Below are positions 16,743 through 24,978 of a stretch of 64,000 bases of DNA, piece by piece. The DNA comes from Bin87 sp965204685 (GTDB lineage: Bacteria; Chloroflexota; Dehalococcoidia; Lucifugimonadales; UBA3495). The stretch lies in contig OZ242004.1 in the NCBI GenBank assembly GCA_965204685.1, positions 2,542,001-2,606,000 on the forward strand, given 5' to 3'. The stretch's first letter is position 1. The number at the start of each line of letters is the position of its first letter. Below the pieces are notes generated by a model, which had not been told where the DNA came from, searched no databases, and worked only from the letters and a program-made list of their open reading frames with translations. Position numbers and translations under genes: made by a program.

Positions 16743-16818
16743 TCCTGGTCCTACCGTCCCTGCCGTGGCATTTAGCCCTACGAGCTCACCCTGGAGCGCC
16801 GAGGCGCTTGAGCGCAGC

Positions 16819-17193
16819 GTGATTTGGCTGCTGGTTGCGGTCGGGGGTGCCGCGGGTTCCGTGCTGCGCTACGGCGCCGGTCGGCTGGCGGCCCAGTTCC
16901 TGGGCGCGGACACGGTGGTGGGAACTTTCGCCGTCAACGTGATCGGGTCCTTCGCTCTGGGCGTGTTGGCGACCATGTTCATCACCCGCTCCGAGTGGCC
17001 GCCGGAACTGCGCGCCATGCTCACCGTAGGTCTGTTGGGCGGTTTCACCACCTTTTCCACGCTGGCCTACGACGGCGTCAGGCTCATATCCGGCGGTGAG
17101 TTGGGCCGGGCCGGCATATCCATCGCTGCCAACCTCGTCGTGGGGCTGGCGGCCGCCTACGCCGGCGTACTGGTCGGCCGGTCGTTGTCGTGA
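16819..17193 (+). CDS. crcB: Fluoride ion channel Fluc/CrcB
   Basis: About 124 residues from GTG 16819, the usual family length. Four membrane segments carry GGAAGSVLRYGAGRL in TM1, NVIGSFALGVLATMF in TM2 (the channel Asn) and VGLLGGFTTFSTLAYD in TM3 with the phenylalanine-box residues and the central Na+ site. It exports fluoride as an antiparallel dimer. Only one copy is present, so it should be a dual-topology homodimer. The frame is open to 16648, but that part overlaps the lipoprotein gene out of frame. I saw no fluoride riboswitch upstream. Confidence 0.92.
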   Translation: MIWLLVAVGGAAGSVLRYGAGRLAAQFLGADTVVGTFAVNVIGSFALGVLATMFITRSEWPPELRAMLTVGLLGGFTTFSTLAYDGVRLISGGELGRAGISIAANLVVGLAAAYAGVLVGRSLS

Positions 17194-17356
17194 AACGAGG
17201 AACGTTCAAAACGGCTTGACCGCCTCAACGGAAAGTTCCAGCCACACTAAAAAATTCTGCTGAAAGCGAGCTACGTCGACAGCTTGCAAAACAGAAAAAG
17301 GCCAGACGGGTTTGGCTCCAAGGGTGCATCACCACACACCAAGGAGACCAAACAGA

Positions 17357-17560
17357 ATGGACTGGATTGAACGCGCCGTCATGTACTCATTCATCCCGGC
17401 AATCGCCCTAGCAGTACATCGAATACGCAAACTACACCGTGAAAACCAAGAACTACGCCAGAAACTACAAGAATCAGAAAAAAAGCCCACTGCCCAAAAT
17501 CCTGCAGACCGGCGTTCCTCACCCCCAAACCAAGACCAAACACGAGAACGCCGCCTATGA
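17357..17560 (+). CDS. Small membrane protein with coiled coil
   Basis: About 67 residues from ATG 17357, with AAGGAG about ten bases upstream. A short hydrophobic helix (VMYSFIPAIALAVHRI) is followed by a charged heptad-like stretch (KLHRENQELRQKLQESEKK) and a polar tail. It looks like a single-pass membrane protein with a cytoplasmic coiled coil. No family recognised. The base composition (A-rich) differs from neighbouring genes. It is convergent with the membrane protein at 17621. Confidence 0.5.
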   Translation: MDWIERAVMYSFIPAIALAVHRIRKLHRENQELRQKLQESEKKPTAQNPADRRSSPPNQDQTRERRL

Positions 17561-17620
17561 TTTGGCCCAGGCATTCAGCCACCATCCCGCATTTTCATAG
17601 CCAACTGTCAAAGCACCTAT

Positions 17621-18157
17621 CTACTTTGGCAGTCCGCTTCGCTCCCGCAAATGCGAAGGCAACAACGAAAACGCGACCAACGCAAAAAAACTCACCACAG
17701 GCACCAGAATCAACAAACCCCATGCTCCATGCCTACCCGCATTTTCAACACGCTCAGTGGACCATTTCACCATGAGCACCGCAGCGGGAATACCATAGCA
17801 AATCCACAGCACACGGAAAATAAGCTCGGACTGGAATGACGTCGCAGCCACTCCCTCAACAGCTCCAAGCAGCAGAGCGCCCACAAGCAAAATCAGCCAT
17901 CGCTTGATATAACCTTTCCGCTCCAAACCCCATGGCCGACCGTCAATCGCATCGGCTGTCTGCTCTGGAGCAACTGCCGCCCTCGGCACAGCCGATAATT
18001 CCAAACCAGTCCACCAGTTCCGTTTCTTCACAACGTCGCCGTAAAGCGTAAAGATCACAGCGACCACGAGAACGGTGGGAATCAAGGGTGCCAGAATGAC
18101 GACCGCAACCACGTCAGACAGCAATCGCAGAAGTGCGACGGGTGATAGAATACCCAC
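17621..18157 (-). CDS. Four-TM membrane protein of unknown function
   Basis: About 178 residues from GTG 18157, preceded by the strong SD GGGAGGTGATC. Hydrophobic segments lie near residues 8-38, 84-103, 112-132 and 145-166, with a charged loop (VVKKRNWWTG...) after the first. No family recognised. Notable for its leader: the 230 bases upstream are strongly self-complementary, start just after a -10-like TATAGT, and place the SD inside a small hairpin. Expression is therefore likely controlled at the RNA level. It could be a transporter or exporter whose ligand is sensed by the leader. Confidence 0.65.
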   Translation of the reverse strand: MGILSPVALLRLLSDVVAVVILAPLIPTVLVVAVIFTLYGDVVKKRNWWTGLELSAVPRAAVAPEQTADAIDGRPWGLERKGYIKRWLILLVGALLLGAVEGVAATSFQSELIFRVLWICYGIPAAVLMVKWSTERVENAGRHGAWGLLILVPVVSFFALVAFSLLPSHLRERSGLPK

Positions 18158-18387
18158 AGATCACCTCCCAAGGTGTTCCACGGGCTGCTGGAAGCCGGCA
18201 AAGTGACCAGCAGCCCGGTTGTTTTTGGGAGAAGCTGCTGCTTGGCAGCCCCTCTTGCGCTTCGGACGGACGGTTGCTACACGCGCCGGCATCCCATGGC
18301 AAAGCCTGTCGCAAGAGGGACCATGAAGGTCCGTCTCGTCTCAAAGACAGGCATTGCCTAATACGGGCATAACCCCGCGCGTGTAGC
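18158..18387 (-). ncRNA. Candidate structured leader RNA (riboswitch-like)
   Basis: Read on the minus strand. An 11-bp perfect stem joins 18387-18377 to 18286-18276. Inside it 18358-18346 pairs with 18310-18299 (12 bp, one mismatch), topped by ggacc/ggtcc (18332-18328 with 18322-18318). A 10-bp perfect match between 18319-18310 and 18259-18250 crosses the outer stem, implying a pseudoknot. Downstream, three arms compete: 18240-18234, 18217-18207 and 18191-18181. The middle arm can pair with either neighbour (7 or 11 bp). Immediately after, cacct/aggtg (18175-18171 with 18166-18162) encloses the SD. I do not recognise any known riboswitch class. Confidence 0.5.
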
Positions 18388-18393
18388 GTCGCT

Positions 18394-18399
18394 ACTATA
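18394..18399 (-). promoter_or_regulatory. -10 element of the structured leader
   Basis: TATAGT on the minus strand, 6 bp before the first base of the outer stem at 18387, so transcription would begin exactly at the fold. No good -35 hexamer is seen. Confidence 0.4.
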
Positions 18400-18477
18400 T
18401 CACAGGCGCGAATCGTCTAGGCGCACGTTGCTTGAATCGGGCTAACGCGGCTGTTACGATCTCGAAATCGCTGGCAG

Positions 18478-18507
18478 TTGAGCATTGAGCGTGGCGTCCG
18501 CTATAAT
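18478..18507 (+). promoter_or_regulatory. Sigma70-type promoter of dnaJ
   Basis: TTGAGC (18478-18483) and TATAAT (18502-18507) with an 18-bp spacer. Predicted transcription starts near 18514, leaving a leader of about 23 bases before the ATG at 18537. No heat-shock CIRCE or HrcA-type inverted repeat was seen. Confidence 0.6.
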
Positions 18508-18536
18508 CGAAACAGTCTGTGAATCGCCAGAATATT

Positions 18537-19796
18537 ATGCCTGTAGATTATTACGAGACCCTCGGCGTCGACCGGGGAGCCAACGAAGAGGAGATCCGTC
18601 GCGCTTTCCGCAGGAAGGCGATGGAATTCCATCCTGACCGGAACAGAACCCCGGGCGCTGAGGACAAGTTCAAGGAGATCAACGAGGCCTACCAGGTCCT
18701 CAGCGATCAGGAGAAGCGCACCCGATATGACCGTTTCGGTCACGCCGGAGTAAACGGCGGTGGTGAACGCGGGTTTGACGGCTTCGATCCGTTCGGCGGC
18801 TTCGGCGACATATTCGACACCTTTTTCGGGGGCGGCGGGCGCACCGCCAACCAGCCGCGCAGCGGAGAGGACATCAGCCAGCGGGTCAACCTGACCTTTG
18901 AAGAGGCCGTATTCGGCTGCGACAAGGACATCGAGATCAATCGGGTGGAGCCTTGTCACCATTGTTCCGGTGCTGGCAATGAACCCGGCACCGCGATCAA
19001 TACGTGCCGCACCTGTAACGGCAGTGGCCAGGTGCGTCGCGCCCAGCGCAGCGTGTTCGGCCAGTTTGCCGTGACCACTCCCTGTTCCAGTTGCAATGGC
19101 AATGGCCGGTCCATAGAAACCCCCTGCTCCAACTGCCGCGCCCGAGGCTTCGAGCGGCGTCGCCGGACCCGCACCGTTACCATACCCGCCGGCGTCGATA
19201 ACGGGATGCAGGTGCGCATCACCGGCGAAGGGGATGCCGGAGCCAACGGCGGCCCGCCCGGAAACCTGTACGTCCAGGTGAGAGTGCGGGAGCACCCCCT
19301 CTTTGTGCGGGACGAATCGGACCTGCTGTACCGGACATCACTCAACATGGCCGAAGCCGCCCTCGGCGTGACCAAACCCATCCCTACCCTCGAAGGCGAC
19401 GACATCGACCTCGACATACCGCCGGGAACCCAGGCCGGCAGCGAGTTCCGCGTTCGTTCGCGGGGCGTCCCACGCATCCGACGCGACGGCAGGCCCACGG
19501 ATCGCCGCGGGGACATTCGCGTTCTGGTGGACGTGGACATACCCTCCAAGCTGAACAAGTACCAGCGCAAGTTGATGGAAGACTTGGCCTATTCCCTGGC
19601 CAACAACGGTAAGAGGCCGCCGGCGCCTCCGCGGAAGAAACGCGCCAGCAACCGAAAATCGGTCGAAAACGAGGTTACGGAACCGGAAGAAACCGCCGTT
19701 GACCCCAGCGCCGAGACTCAAGAACCACCACAAGACGACAAGCAGCGCGGGCTTTTCGACCGTATCAAGGACACCCTCACCTCCGGTGGCGAATAG
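18537..19796 (+). CDS. dnaJ: Chaperone DnaJ (Hsp40)
   Basis: About 419 residues. The J domain has HPD at residues 32-34. A short G/F-rich segment (GFDGFDPFGGFGDIFDTFFG) is followed by four zinc-binding CXXCXGXG-type repeats (CHHCSGAG, CRTCNGSG, CSSCNGNG, CSNCRARG; the last has lost one Gly). C-terminal substrate-binding domains follow (IPAGVDNGMQVRITGEGD). An unusual Lys/Arg- and Glu-rich tail of about 70 residues ends the protein. It stimulates DnaK ATPase and delivers clients. ATG 18537 was preferred to GTG 18519 because DnaJ proteins start with X-DYYE. dnaK and grpE are not adjacent. Confidence 0.95.
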   Translation: MPVDYYETLGVDRGANEEEIRRAFRRKAMEFHPDRNRTPGAEDKFKEINEAYQVLSDQEKRTRYDRFGHAGVNGGGERGFDGFDPFGGFGDIFDTFFGGGGRTANQPRSGEDISQRVNLTFEEAVFGCDKDIEINRVEPCHHCSGAGNEPGTAINTCRTCNGSGQVRRAQRSVFGQFAVTTPCSSCNGNGRSIETPCSNCRARGFERRRRTRTVTIPAGVDNGMQVRITGEGDAGANGGPPGNLYVQVRVREHPLFVRDESDLLYRTSLNMAEAALGVTKPIPTLEGDDIDLDIPPGTQAGSEFRVRSRGVPRIRRDGRPTDRRGDIRVLVDVDIPSKLNKYQRKLMEDLAYSLANNGKRPPAPPRKKRASNRKSVENEVTEPEETAVDPSAETQEPPQDDKQRGLFDRIKDTLTSGGE

Positions 19797-19858
19797 TCGG
19801 GCTCAGGCGGCGGCTGGCGGCTCGACGTTGCGCTTCCCCACGTTACACTGATCGCGCG

Positions 19859-20719
19859 ATGTCCTGGCACGAACTGAGCATCAACGTCCCCTTCGAATAC
19901 GTGGAGCCCGTGTCCTACCTCTTTGAGCGGTACGGATACGGGTTGAGCGTTGAGACCAGGCCCGGCGAGCACGCGGTGCTCCGTTCCTACCTGCCTAGTC
20001 TCTCTCGCCAGCGCCTGGCCCACATTGAAGTGGGTATCAAGCTGGCGTCCAGCGTTGCGGACCTGGGCGAGTTGCAGATCCGACCCCTGGACGACAACGA
20101 AGATTGGCGCGACAACTGGAAGCAGCATTTCACGCTGCTGCGCGTCGGGCAAAACCTGGTGATCAAACCCTCGTGGATCGACTATGAAACCCAGCCCGGC
20201 GACGTGCTGGTGGAACTGGACCCGGGACTGGCTTTCGGTACGGGATATCATCCGACTACTTATTCCTGCCTGGAAGCGCTTGAAGAGATGGTTCGGCCCG
20301 GCAGCACGGTTCTTGACGTGGGAACCGGCTCCGGTATCCTAACCATCGCCGCCGCAAAATTGGGCGCAGGTCAAATCACCGCGGTGGACATTGACGGGCA
20401 CGCGGTACGCGCCGCCCAGCGCAATTTCCGTCGCACCGGCATCGCGGAGCGAGTCAACGCTCAGTCGGGCAGCATCCCCAGCGCCGTGACACGAGGCATG
20501 AAGTACGATATCGCCGTGGCCAACATCAGCGCCCGGGGCATCCGCCTGGTCTCGCCGGCGATCCCCGATCTTCTGGCCGATGACGGGGTGTTCATCGCGT
20601 CCGGCATCATCGTGGACCAGCACGACGAAGCGGCTTCGGCGATCAATGAGGCCGGGTTGGTCATCGGCGAAATTCGGCAAAAGGAAGACTGGATCACCAT
20701 CCTGAGCGGACACCACTAG
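19859..20719 (+). CDS. prmA: Ribosomal protein L11 methyltransferase
   Basis: About 286 residues. The N-terminal L11-binding domain (SWHELSINVPFEYVEPVSYL) is followed by LDPGLAFGTGYHPTTYSCLE, the conserved PrmA linker, then the SAM-binding loop VLDVGTGSGILTIAAAKLGA and VANISARGIRLVSPAI in the active-site position of NIXA. It trimethylates L11 on lysines and the N-terminus. Downstream of dnaJ, a frequent bacterial order (dnaJ-prmA), which supports both calls. Confidence 0.92.
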   Translation: MSWHELSINVPFEYVEPVSYLFERYGYGLSVETRPGEHAVLRSYLPSLSRQRLAHIEVGIKLASSVADLGELQIRPLDDNEDWRDNWKQHFTLLRVGQNLVIKPSWIDYETQPGDVLVELDPGLAFGTGYHPTTYSCLEALEEMVRPGSTVLDVGTGSGILTIAAAKLGAGQITAVDIDGHAVRAAQRNFRRTGIAERVNAQSGSIPSAVTRGMKYDIAVANISARGIRLVSPAIPDLLADDGVFIASGIIVDQHDEAASAINEAGLVIGEIRQKEDWITILSGHH

Positions 20720-20735
20720 TCCGCGGACGTCGGTC

Positions 20736-21755
20736 ATGGAAACTGTCACGTTGGATCGCTTCGAGCTTGTCGGCCCGCTGGGCAGCGGCGCCGATTACGA
20801 TGTGCGCGCCGCTATGGACCGGGAGACCGGTGAGCCGGTGGTGCTGAAGCGGCCGTCCCCGCAGACGGTGCGTCGCCAGATGCACGGCCCGGTCGAAGAG
20901 CGAACCGCCCGGTCGCTAGAAGCCTACGAAAGCGCCGGCCAGTATTGCGACGTCGTGCCCCGGGTCATCGGCGTTACCGAGGTGGCCCTCCACGATGCGT
21001 ACTTCGGCGAGGACCTGGGTCAGTCCTACTCGGTGCGGGTTGAGGAACGCGCTGCCGGGATTCCACTGGTGGGAGACCCCAGGAGTCGCATCTTGCGGGT
21101 TCCCATCGGCCTGGGCCAGAACCTATTCGCCCTGCATCCACTTGCCCGGACCGAGGCTGTCGCCGACTGGCCCGTGCAAACGCAGTTGCTGGAGGCGCAG
21201 GAAATCTACGCCAACGCCGGCTATGCCCTGCTGGATCTGGGCCCGCACAACGTGTTCTACTCGCCGGGCACCGGCCGGATCTCGCTGGTGGACGCCACCG
21301 CCCTGGTCGGGCACGGCGTGGAGCGCAGCCAGGGCAACCGCGGCCCCCAGGACGTCCACGACTTCTATGTCGAAATGGTCAAATTCTACCTCGCGCCGGA
21401 CCTGCCGCCCACGGATGCGACGGGTTACTTCGACCCCTACAACCAGCGGCCGGTCATATCCGTTGAAGACGAATGTGACAGCCTGGCCGGCGCGTTCGCA
21501 CCGGCTGACGACGAGTTGCGGAGCGCCGCAACGGCGTGCGTGGGCAAGGTGCGACAACGCGGGTACACGTCCGTATCCGATTTTGCAGCGGACTTGCGCG
21601 AATGCCTGCGCCTGATTACCATCCGAAACGAGCAGATGCAGGAAGGGCAGGCCGCTTTGGAAGCATGGCGCACCGCGCTGCACCGGCTCTCCGAGGACCA
21701 CTGGACCCGTTATAGATTCGATGCGAATACTGAGCTGGCCGAACTGGCCGGTTGA
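20736..21755 (+). CDS. Divergent Ser/Thr protein-kinase-like protein
   Basis: About 339 residues. The N-lobe has GPLGSGADYDVRAAMDR (residues 13-29), a Gly-rich loop, and VVLKRP with the ATP Lys at K38. The catalytic loop reads LLDLGPHNVFY: Asp and Asn are kept, but the HR of HRD is missing and the usual Lys is Gly. The metal motif is VDAT in place of DFG, with Asp kept. It may be active in the manner of atypical kinases, or be a pseudokinase. No transmembrane segment or PASTA domain is seen. A PP2C phosphatase follows 38 bp later, which supports a reversible phosphorylation pair. Confidence 0.65.
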   Translation: METVTLDRFELVGPLGSGADYDVRAAMDRETGEPVVLKRPSPQTVRRQMHGPVEERTARSLEAYESAGQYCDVVPRVIGVTEVALHDAYFGEDLGQSYSVRVEERAAGIPLVGDPRSRILRVPIGLGQNLFALHPLARTEAVADWPVQTQLLEAQEIYANAGYALLDLGPHNVFYSPGTGRISLVDATALVGHGVERSQGNRGPQDVHDFYVEMVKFYLAPDLPPTDATGYFDPYNQRPVISVEDECDSLAGAFAPADDELRSAATACVGKVRQRGYTSVSDFAADLRECLRLITIRNEQMQEGQAALEAWRTALHRLSEDHWTRYRFDANTELAELAG

Positions 21756-21793
21756 TTCGCCGCTAACCAACCTCTTTCGAGGATGCAGGAACT

Positions 21794-22474
21794 ATGCTCA
21801 CCAGTTCGTTGGCAATTCTTCACGATAATGCCGCCCACGGCGAAGACAATTACCTGACCCGGGATTTGGGCGACGGCAACTTCCTGGACGTGGTGCTGGA
21901 CGGCGTTACCGGTCACGGTGGCGACGAGGCCAGCGGTTCCGTGGCAGATGCCCTGAACGCAATCGACATCACCGGACCCGAGGATATCGTTGCCGTCCTG
22001 GACGAGCAGAACGCCGAGTTTCACCAAGTGGGCGGAGGACGTTTTCTGCTGACCACCGCCTCGGCGGCGTTGTACCTGGATGGCCAGCTCCATATCATCT
22101 CTGCCGGTGACAGCCCCATCTACGTGATTCGCCCGGACGGTTACGAACAGTACAGCGGTCGCATGGGTGGGTTGATTCGCCTGGGGGTTTCCAAGGCCAT
22201 TGGCGCCGAAGCGACCCTGACGGTGTTTCAAACCACTCTTGACCTGTCGCCCGAGGACCGCCTGGTGTGCTGCACTGATGGCGTCAGCGACAATCTGCTC
22301 GGCGACGAACTGATGGAGATCGTGCGTGGCTCCGCCAACGCCGAGGAAGCGTCGGGGCGCGTCAAGGAACTTGTCGACCGGCACATCGAGCAGGGGCGCG
22401 ACATCCGGTTCCGCGGCGGCCGGTTCCGCCACGACGATGAGACCGCGATTTTCCGCTTTTTCGCCGAGAACTAG
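21794..22474 (+). CDS. PP2C-family Ser/Thr protein phosphatase
   Basis: About 226 residues, the size of a bare PPM domain. The metal-binding motifs are in order: GEDNYLTRDL, VVLDGVTGHGGDEAS, IISAGDSPIYVIR, LVCCTDGVSDNLLGDE and RHDDETAIFRF. It should remove phosphate from Ser/Thr with Mn2+ or Mg2+. Probably partner of the kinase-like protein upstream. No extra sensor domain is present. The following 183 bases up to ino1 contain no gene that I can support. Confidence 0.85.
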   Translation: MLTSSLAILHDNAAHGEDNYLTRDLGDGNFLDVVLDGVTGHGGDEASGSVADALNAIDITGPEDIVAVLDEQNAEFHQVGGGRFLLTTASAALYLDGQLHIISAGDSPIYVIRPDGYEQYSGRMGGLIRLGVSKAIGAEATLTVFQTTLDLSPEDRLVCCTDGVSDNLLGDELMEIVRGSANAEEASGRVKELVDRHIEQGRDIRFRGGRFRHDDETAIFRFFAEN

Positions 22475-22657
22475 CGGGGACGGTTCGGTCGATTTACGTC
22501 GCCAAACGCCCGCGGCTGGCGATTAGCGACCGCCGAAGGGCAGTAAAATTCCGCGTGTGTTAGACTGTCTGGCAGTTTGACGCAGGTTGGCCTCGATAAT
22601 TTCCTGTCCCGGTTTTGAGGGATGTTTGCGCCGGGGCAGGCCGCAAGGAGTACACAA

Positions 22658-23770
22658 TTGGGCAAGATTAAGGTTGCCATCATCGGCGTGGGCAACTGCG
22701 CGTCTTCGCTGGTCCAGGGCATCCACAAATACGTTGAAGTTCCCGATGACGATCCGATCCCCGGCGTGATGCACAATCGCGTCGGAGACTATCGTATCGA
22801 GGATATTGAAGTCGTTGCCGCTTTCGACATCGACCGCAATAAGGTTGGGAAAGACCTGTCGGAGGCTATCTTCACGGAGCCTAACAACACCATCAAGTTC
22901 GCCGAGGTTCCGCATCTTGGGGTACCGGTCGAACGGGGCATGACCCACGACGGAATCGGCCGCTATCTGTCCGATCTCGTGGTGAAGTCGGAGCACAGCA
23001 CCGCTGATATCTCGGGCATCCTGCGCGAACGCGAGGTCGACGTGGTGATCAACTACCTGCCTGTGGGCAGCGAGATGGCAACCAAGTGGTACGTCGAGCA
23101 GATCCTCGACGCCCGCTGCGCCATGATCAACTGCATCCCCGTTTTCATCGCTCGCGAGGAGTACTGGCGCAACCGTTTCGAGGAACGGGGGGTGCCCATC
23201 ATCGGGGATGACATAAAGTCTCAGGTCGGCGCGACCATCGTTCACCGTGTGCTCACGCGCCTGATGGAAAATCGCGGCGCCGAAATTGACAACACCTACC
23301 AGCTGAACTTCGGCGGCAACACTGACTTCCTCAACATGCTGGAACGGGAACGCCTGGTCTCCAAGAAGATCTCCAAGACCGGATCCGTTACCAGCCAGAT
23401 GCAGGAAGAGCCCGACGCGGACACCATCCACATCGGGCCCAGCGACCACGTGCCGTGGCTGCAGGATCGCAAGTGGTGCTACATCCACATCGACGGCAAG
23501 GTCTTCGGCGGCGCCCCGGTGAAAATGGAGGTCAAGCTGGAGGTCTGGGACAGCCCCAACTCCGCCGGCGTCGTGGTGGACGCCATCCGGTGCGCCAAGC
23601 TGGCCCTAGATCGTGGTCAGGGCGGTGCGGTGTACGCGCCCTCAGCCTACTTCATGAAGAGCCCGCCGGTCCAGTATTCGGACGCCGAAGCCCACGACAT
23701 GGTCGAGGCGTTTATCTCCGAGCCGGCGGTAGCCAGCGTGCAGGTCAAGCACGGCGACGGAGAAGAATAA
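22658..23770 (+). CDS. ino1: Inositol-3-phosphate synthase
   Basis: About 370 residues from TTG 22658, with AAGGAG seven bases upstream; the in-frame ATG at 22622 lacks an SD. The NAD-binding loop is VAIIGVGNCASSLVQG. INYLPVGSEMATKWYVEQ, VPIIGDDIKSQVGATIVHR and LNFGGNTDFLNMLERERLVS are hallmark blocks with the catalytic lysines (DDIKSQ). The length matches the actinobacterial/archaeal short form. It converts glucose 6-phosphate to myo-inositol 3-phosphate. The next two genes suggest the product goes into inositol phospholipids. Confidence 0.93.
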   Translation: MGKIKVAIIGVGNCASSLVQGIHKYVEVPDDDPIPGVMHNRVGDYRIEDIEVVAAFDIDRNKVGKDLSEAIFTEPNNTIKFAEVPHLGVPVERGMTHDGIGRYLSDLVVKSEHSTADISGILREREVDVVINYLPVGSEMATKWYVEQILDARCAMINCIPVFIAREEYWRNRFEERGVPIIGDDIKSQVGATIVHRVLTRLMENRGAEIDNTYQLNFGGNTDFLNMLERERLVSKKISKTGSVTSQMQEEPDADTIHIGPSDHVPWLQDRKWCYIHIDGKVFGGAPVKMEVKLEVWDSPNSAGVVVDAIRCAKLALDRGQGGAVYAPSAYFMKSPPVQYSDAEAHDMVEAFISEPAVASVQVKHGDGEE

Positions 23771-23823
23771 CCGCCGCCACGTCCCGGCATCAGTACTCAG
23801 GGGTCGAATGAGGGGAGCCGGCT

Positions 23824-24978
23824 ATGAAGATAGCCATGGTCTCCCCTTACGATTTCTCGTGGCCCGGAGGCGTCAACGCCCACGTGTCCCAGCTGTCGGC
23901 CGAACTGCGGCGGCGCGGCCACGAGGTGACCGTTATTGCACCAGGCACTATCGCGGATCCACCGGACCAATGCGGCGCGCCCGATAATTTCATCGCGATG
24001 GGTCGGACCGTCCCCTTGTCCGCAGGTGGATCAACGGCCCGGGTAACCCTTTCGTGGTGGTTGTGGCCGCGCGTGAGACAACTTATTGCCCGTGAGCGTT
24101 TCGATCTGGTGCACGTGCACGAACCGCTGGCTCCGCTGTTGCCGCTGATGTTCCTGCAGCATTCCAACGCGGTGAACGTGGGCACCTTCCATGCCTTTTC
24201 GGATGGCCAACAGTTGTACCGATGGTCACGCTACGCCCTGCGGGGTTGGCACCGGCGCCTGCACGGGCGCATCGCCGTTTCCGAGGCGGCGCGAACCTTC
24301 GTCGCTCCCCATTTCCCACAGCGCCATTATCGCGTGATCCCCAACGGTATAGATTTCCAGCGTTTCGCCGACGCCAGCCCGCTGCCCGAACTGCGGAACG
24401 ACCGGAAAAACGTCCTGTTCGTCGGGCGCAAAGATGAACGCAAGGGCCTACGGTACCTTCTGGAGGCCTTCGCCCTCTTGCTAGAAAGCCGGCGCGATCT
24501 CAGGCTGGTCGTGGTGGGGCCTGGTGAGCCGGACCGAGACTGCGAGTCATCAATCAACGCAATAATCCGTGTTGACCGCGATTTGGTAAGGCTGGTTGGA
24601 CCCGTATCCGGCGAAGACCTGCCGCGCTATTACGCCAGCGCGGATGTTTTTTGCAGCCCGGCCACCGGCGGGGAGAGCTTCGGCATAGTGCTGCTGGAGG
24701 CAATGGCCGCCGGGGCCCCTGTAGTCGCCTCCGACATCGCCGGCTATCGTGACGTCGTCAACCATGAGCGCAATGGGTTGCTGGTTCCGCCCCGCGATCC
24801 GGCTGACATCGCTGCCGCAATTGCCAAAGTGATCGACGACCCCGGGCTCGCCCAACGATTGTCCGACTCTGGTGAGCGGGTGGCTCGGCATCATCGCTGG
24901 CAGAGGGTCGCCTCGGAAGTCGAAGACTATTATCAACATTGCATGGAGGAGGCCAACCACGGTGGCAATGCCCGGTAG
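23824..24978 (+). CDS. pimA: GT4 glycosyltransferase, PimA-like (phosphatidylinositol mannosyltransferase)
   Basis: About 384 residues. The N-terminal domain begins MKIAMVSPYDFSWPGGVNAH, almost the standard PimA start, with the acceptor-side Gly-Gly loop. FDLVHVHEPLAPLLPLM contains the catalytic His region. The C-terminal domain has NVLFVGRKDERKGLRYLLEA and GESFGIVLLEAMAAGAPVVA, the GDP-mannose-binding EX7E motif. It would transfer mannose to phosphatidylinositol on the inner membrane face. The neighbouring inositol-phosphate synthase and CDP-alcohol transferase fit this well; other GT4 functions remain possible. Confidence 0.8.
   Translation: MKIAMVSPYDFSWPGGVNAHVSQLSAELRRRGHEVTVIAPGTIADPPDQCGAPDNFIAMGRTVPLSAGGSTARVTLSWWLWPRVRQLIARERFDLVHVHEPLAPLLPLMFLQHSNAVNVGTFHAFSDGQQLYRWSRYALRGWHRRLHGRIAVSEAARTFVAPHFPQRHYRVIPNGIDFQRFADASPLPELRNDRKNVLFVGRKDERKGLRYLLEAFALLLESRRDLRLVVVGPGEPDRDCESSINAIIRVDRDLVRLVGPVSGEDLPRYYASADVFCSPATGGESFGIVLLEAMAAGAPVVASDIAGYRDVVNHERNGLLVPPRDPADIAAAIAKVIDDPGLAQRLSDSGERVARHHRWQRVASEVEDYYQHCMEEANHGGNAR

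Noticed and set aside
16648..16818. Longer CrcB start at ATG 16648
   Set aside because: It would add 57 unconserved residues overlapping the preceding gene; the GTG at 16819 gives the normal family length.
18181..18226. Plus-strand intrinsic terminator (11-bp stem followed by gttgttttt)
   Set aside because: It fits a terminator in form, but no plus-strand transcript clearly ends there. The same arms fit better in the minus-strand leader, so it is kept only as an alternative.
18133..18372. Short plus-strand open frames (60-80 codons) across the structured region
   Set aside because: They overlap the RNA stems, have no SD and encode no recognisable protein.
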